Assembly: GCF_008831285.2 (NCBI RefSeq)
Contig: NC_045140.1
Location: 30,383,096 to 30,395,595 of the forward strand
Direction of reading: 5' to 3'
Source: Nymphaea colorata
Taxonomy: Eukaryota; Streptophyta; Magnoliopsida; Nymphaeales; Nymphaeaceae
DNA length: 12,500 nucleotides
Made by a program: the position numbers and the translations under genes. The notes beneath the pieces are model-generated. The model made no database searches, had not been told where the DNA came from, and saw only the letters and a program-made list of their open reading frames with translations. Positions 8,548 to 12,500 of this stretch are shown here, piece by piece; the stretch's first letter is position 1; each line of letters opens with the position of its first letter.

Positions 8548-9153
8548 CTAGTTCATCCGACTCGGTATGTGGATCATGCGTCCTCTCCTCTCGGGCTGGG
8601 GTCTTAGTGGCCTAACTACCCCTTGTCTTTGCTCATGACCCTCTTCTCCAGCTGGCCTAGGAGGAGGATGGAATGTATTTCTGTTTTCCTCCCCTCGTGG
8701 TGAAGGCCGACCCTCTCCTACAAGAGTGGTTCCTCCACTAGGTGCTCCCGTGGCTTGTGAGATGAGTTGTTGAAGCCCTTTTAGTAAATCCGGGACACTT
8801 AGGGGGTTGGTTTCTTTAGGTCTCTCTTGAGAAGTGCTGGGTGAGTTCGGACGGGCAGGTAGGGGAATAGGGCCCGGGCCATGTACCGAGGCCCCTTGTG
8901 ATCTCCTTTCAATGCGATCCAACCTCTCACTTTGGGCTCTCATTTCTTCTTGGTTATGGGCTAATCTCATGTATGATTGAGTTTCTTTCATGAATGCGCT
9001 TGCTGGGCTGTAAGCTGCTGTATAGATGTTATTAAAGTGCTTAAATCAGCTGAAGGAAGTGCGAGATGAGGTTCTACATGAGCTGCGGTGGTTCCTTCCT
9101 CACTATTTCGGTTTCCTCACTTCTCTAACCGGCTGCTTCTCCTTGCGCCCCAT
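8548..9153 (-). pseudogene. gag: gag, N-terminal part (broken by frameshifts)
   Basis: The ATG at 9153 opens a Lys/Arg-rich start (MGRKEKQPVRE...) that stops at 9103. A second frame (about 9107-8988) gives a helical, Gln/Leu/Ala-rich stretch. It ends where TGA overlaps the ATG at 8991 (ATGA). The frame from 8991 to 8548 encodes 147 residues: a charged, coiled-coil-like helix (about residues 1-32, with ERLDRIERR), then a Pro/Gly/Arg-rich linker. Near 8580 a third frame holds an acidic THDPHTESDELEET stretch. These pieces read as one Gag N-terminal region split by single-base indels, because coding-like sequence passes from frame to frame without gaps. I did not reconstruct the protein. The role would be the N-terminal matrix/coiled-coil part of the particle protein. 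Gag identity rests on its place between the PBS and the Gag core. Confidence 0.7.
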
Positions 9154-9263
9154 GACTGGGATGAACCTCTATTCAAGACCGAATTTCAGAAGATTAAGCT
9201 GCTCAAACCGTAACTCTTTGCAGCCTTAGCTGACCAAATCTGAACAAGAAAACGCACTAAGCC
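9154..9263 (-). other. Internal 5' untranslated leader between PBS and gag
   Basis: These 110 bases separate the PBS from the ATG at 9153. I see no conserved motif. Adding R-U5 from the long LTR, the RNA leader before gag would be over 3 kb if transcription starts near 12404. Confidence 0.6.
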
Positions 9264-9275
9264 GCTCTGATACCA
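9264..9275 (-). promoter_or_regulatory. Primer-binding site, initiator tRNA-Met
   Basis: On the minus strand, TGGTATCAGAGC begins three bases (GTT) after the end of the 5' LTR. It is complementary to the last 12 bases of plant initiator tRNA-Met, including CCA. This is the usual primer of plant chromoviruses and many copia elements. It fixes both the orientation and the LTR boundary. Confidence 0.95.
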
Positions 9276-9278
9276 AAC

Positions 9279-12200
9279 TGTTACATCCGCCCTTGTAGCG
9301 CCTCAAAGCCGCCGACGAACGTAATCTCCCAAGACCTCTTAGTGGTAATGTAGCTGGCCCAAGATTGGCCTTACAAAATTTCAACCCCGGCTGGACACAA
9401 TCCCAGCTCAAATGCCCTTGGGTAAGGATACAAGGAATGGTTTATCCCCTCGCTAGCTAGGTCTGAACCTATTACAACAATGTGGGTTCGAGGCCTTACA
9501 AGCGGAGCGTACAACATGAACTCATTCCTCACTCATTCCAGCATTCAACCATTCATCAAACCACGCATACAATCCTTAGGACGTGCAAACCATCACCATG
9601 CACCCTAGGAAGGTCCGTAGTCCGGGTTCGTGTCCTTAGCTAACGAGCTTTGGAGGTAACCCAAGCACTACACGCCCGGAGGCAAGGCTGAAAACAAGTG
9701 CACCCGCCCTCGAATCTATAGGGTGATTCGGGTGCCTACCTGGCTGAAGCTAGTTCAGCAAGCGACCAAGGGCAAAGGCCAAAGCCCCTTGGTAATCAGC
9801 ACGTCGGTCTTCGCAAGCGAGGTGCCCGTTCAAGTTGGTCTCTCCTCCTTGCTCAAGACATAGACAGCATAGTTACTGTTTTGTAATTCAGCAACTCAAG
9901 ACGGGAGAAGGGATTGCACTTAGCTGGAAACGTTGGAACCCCTAGTGCTGTGATGAAGTAGGGGGAAGCTAGCGCTGACAAGGTGACAGCGTACACCCTT
10001 CTTCTCCCGGGATCAGCTCAGCACACGGTTGCTGGACTGCTCCTCCTTCTCAGCAATACACTCCAGAAAATGAATAGAGAAGGTTACTGTCGAAAATAGC
10101 AAGGAAACGGAGTATTTCCAAGCATCGTTAGGAGACTTCACCGTGAGAACATTTTACCCCTGTTCGTTGTTGAGTTTAGGGGGATGCAAGCGCCGCTTAG
10201 CCCGGCGTAAGCTATGTCTCCTAACAGGTGTAGCTGCAATCGATTAGGCCCTGCTGTCCGCAACACCTTCCACCGTTGGGCTACAATGCACTTCAAACAA
10301 GGGCGAGCAAATCACTGACAAAGGCAAAGATTAAGAGCAGATTTCGAATGTGGAGAGGCGTCACCAGATTGAGGATTAAACCCCTGGAGCTAGACGATGA
10401 AGGGGTGAGGCAAGCTTCGATTGACGCCGAAGCACGCGCGCTGTCCTGGACAGCTTAAGCTCCCTGGTTCTCTGGTGAAGGTTCTGGATTCTCAGGCTTT
10501 GCCGATCTTCCAAAAATCATTAAAATCATCCACAGCTCGGATTGGGCTGAAATTTGGTGGGTAGCTGCCTCTGATGATTATGAAGGGACGCTCCAAAAAT
10601 CACTGCAATCGGAGCCCTTAAGGTCAAGTCGTTGAAGGCTGAAGGCGCCGAACTGTCACAGTCACAGGCTCTGTTCAGGAACAGAACAGAACGCAGGCGA
10701 GTTCCAGAGTAGTCCGTCTTCAAAAATTCATTCCGTTGATCCAGACACCCAAAATCCTGAAATTTGGTTTGAAGGGAGCTGACACACCAAGGTTTGGACG
10801 CCCAAAGATTGGGCCCAAACAAGACCTCCTTGGGCAAGACGTTGAGCAGTTTTGGAGCTGGACGCCGGAAGAGGACTCTGTTCAGGCGACAGGAATGTTC
10901 AGACGCTTCGGCTCAGATCTTCGTCCAGTGATTTCCTTCGTCCAATGAAGCCAACTTCACAGGTAGCTCCTAAGACACCAAGGAAGAACTCCCAAGAGGC
11001 CCGGCTCAGATTCGCTCTCAGGTGATAGCTCCTGGAAGGCACGCGACGCTGCAGCAGTGTTCCTCCACTCAGGCGGGTGCAGGAAGGATTCCAGAGCTTC
11101 AATCGATTCTCCGGATGATCATTCTCAATCAAAACGTTAATCCAAGCATTAGATATCAGGAATAGAGCAAGAACAACAGATTAGAACGAAGGAGGATAGT
11201 CAGATCACCGGATTTGGTGGTTTTCCCCAAATTCTAGTGAAGATGGGGGCGCTGCCGCCGTTCGGGCGGAGATTACAGACTTCCACCGCCGTTCTTTTTC
11301 AGATTCAGGCCGTCGATCATATCTCAGTCATCCGACGTCGGATTTTGGGCCTCCTTAGCTTGAAATGTGCGTAAGGAAGTTAGGAAGGCAACCACAGTGG
11401 CCGATCGTCGAGATTGTACACCATTTTCTTCAGATTTGCAGGTTTCCAGGGACTGGTCGGCGGCAAAATTGGGGAAACAGTCCAGGCTATTCAAACTGCG
11501 ATATCTCCCTCATTTCTTGTCGGATTTGGCTCATTCCGGGTTCATTGGTTTCGTATTGATGAGGGGAAAGTCACAGAAGCGTCGGATCATCAAAACCCTC
11601 TCTGTATTTCTTCAGATTCGCGTTTTATCAGGGTTCAGGGACTGTTTTACAGAAACCGGTTGAAGGCTATTCCGTTTTTCGTTTTCCTTCCGATTCCTTT
11701 GCGTTTCTCCTCGATTTCTCGCAGCAATAACATTACAGAAGCAAGAGTAAACACATGCTACAGAAATCGCTTAGTCTCCCATCGATTTGAATCCCTGCTC
11801 ACAGTGTTAGACGAACGGAAGGATTCCGCCCGAATGCGCTGCTCACAGTCGTTAAAACCGATCGAACGACTCTTCAATCCAGCGACAATCGCCGAGCTAC
11901 CTTCGGTGGATTCCAAACGAGTTAGAAGCACCTCCGGCGTCAGCAGCGTTAGAGCCACCTTCTGGAACGAACGGACAACGAGAGGAAGCCGTCGGAGATC
12001 AAGGCTTACCTCTTGAAGACCGCCGGATGTCGTTTTCAGCAGGGAAGGCGTTGCTGAAACCAGCGCAGCCACATCCGCTGCTCTCCCTTGACGAACGCAG
12101 CCTCACAGCAGCTCCGTGGTCGAGCTACCAGCACTCCGATCGTCTTCTCCACGGTTCCGGCCTGGGGCTTCACAGAACCTCCGTTTTCAGCAAATGGGAG

Positions 12201-12500
12201 AGGAAGAACTCGCAGCCGAGCGTCCGGTGCTGGCCTCCGGCGCCAGCCCTCTGGTTGCTCGTCTTTCCGACCGCACTCCGGCGTCTTCTCCGGCCTAAGG
12301 CTTCTCAGAGATGAAGGGAGTTGCAGGTTTTGGGAGGCAGCATGGCAGCCGCCATGGTGACAAGCTCTCACACGAGAGAGAAGAAACCCAATTCTATTAT
12401 GCAAAAACTTAGGGTAAAAGTTCCATCACTTAGCTTATAAAGGCTAAGTGACTCGGGACGCCCCTGAACCGTCCCGGTACAAGAGCAAAAGCTGAAATAA
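9279..12500 (-). repeat. 5' LTR (right copy, partial: 3,222 bp, cut by window edge)
   Basis: Its inner edge is fixed by TGTTACA at 9279, three bases from the PBS. Position 853 of the left copy aligns with 9279 (offset 8426) and 4091 aligns with 12500 (offset 8409), so this copy is net 17 bp shorter over the shared part. By hand I count about 8 substitutions and 20 small indels. Fourteen of the indels lie between about 10523 and 10966. Substitutions alone give about 0.25% divergence, implying recent insertion. The outer part of U3, with its GC-rich region, lies beyond the window. Confidence 0.94.
12426..12451 (-). promoter_or_regulatory. TATA-like box inside inverted repeat (right LTR copy)
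   Basis: This is the same 9-8-9 structure as in the left LTR. In the 5' LTR it would drive the genomic RNA, starting near 12404 and giving a leader of about 3.2 kb before the gag ATG at 9153. Confidence 0.5.

Noticed and set aside
9264-9278. tRNA-like sequence GCTCTGATACCA on the plus strand
   Set aside because: It is only the complement of the PBS. No tRNA body is present.
11414-12016. 200-codon plus-strand open frame in the right LTR
   Set aside because: It runs against the element, is split into shorter frames in the left LTR by one-base indels, and shows no domain. Chance openness within a repeat.

Overview
The window looks like intergenic, repeat-rich DNA of a seed plant, most likely a eudicot or other non-grass; the species cannot be told. 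It is dominated by one LTR retrotransposon on the minus strand. Plant signs are a primer-binding site matching the 3' end of plant initiator tRNA-Met, a plant Ty3/gypsy (chromovirus-like) Gag with a zinc knuckle, and a retropepsin with an intact active-site motif. No cellular gene is evident.

Layout, left to right. Bases 1-852 are older flanking DNA made of a degenerate ~200-bp tandem repeat (units at 390, 608 and 807) plus an inverted partial copy at 70-131. The third unit is cut at 852 by the retrotransposon. Bases 853-5019 are its 3' LTR, 4,167 bp long and bounded by TGTTACA and TGTAACA. Bases 5020-9278 are the 4,259-bp internal domain. Read on the minus strand it has the primer-binding site (9264-9275), a short leader, a broken gag (ATG at 9153), an open frame with zinc knuckle and protease (7937 to 6669), a region I call module X (about 7046 to 5186) that matches nothing I recognise, a possible scrap of the normal pol 3' end (5062-5021) and the polypurine tract (5033-5020). 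Bases 9279-12500 are the 5' LTR, which runs off the window. By comparison with the left copy it should end near 13,428.

How the parts work together. The element keeps everything needed in cis (LTRs, PBS, PPT) and encodes Gag and protease, but no reverse transcriptase, RNase H or integrase is visible. It is therefore a non-autonomous 'TR-GAG/LARD-like' element that would need enzymes from a relative. Where pol should begin, just after the usual linker at the end of the protease, the frame runs into an acidic Ser/Asp/Glu-rich stretch, then a basic stretch, then a 258-codon open frame of unknown nature.

By hand alignment the two LTRs differ by only about 8 substitutions in 3.2 kb, so insertion was recent. 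Yet gag and X carry several frameshifts and two in-frame stops, and the LTR copies differ by about 20 small indels, 14 of them packed into about 460 bp and all of the same polarity. Either a defective lineage is being copied in trans, or the assembly has local indel errors, or both.
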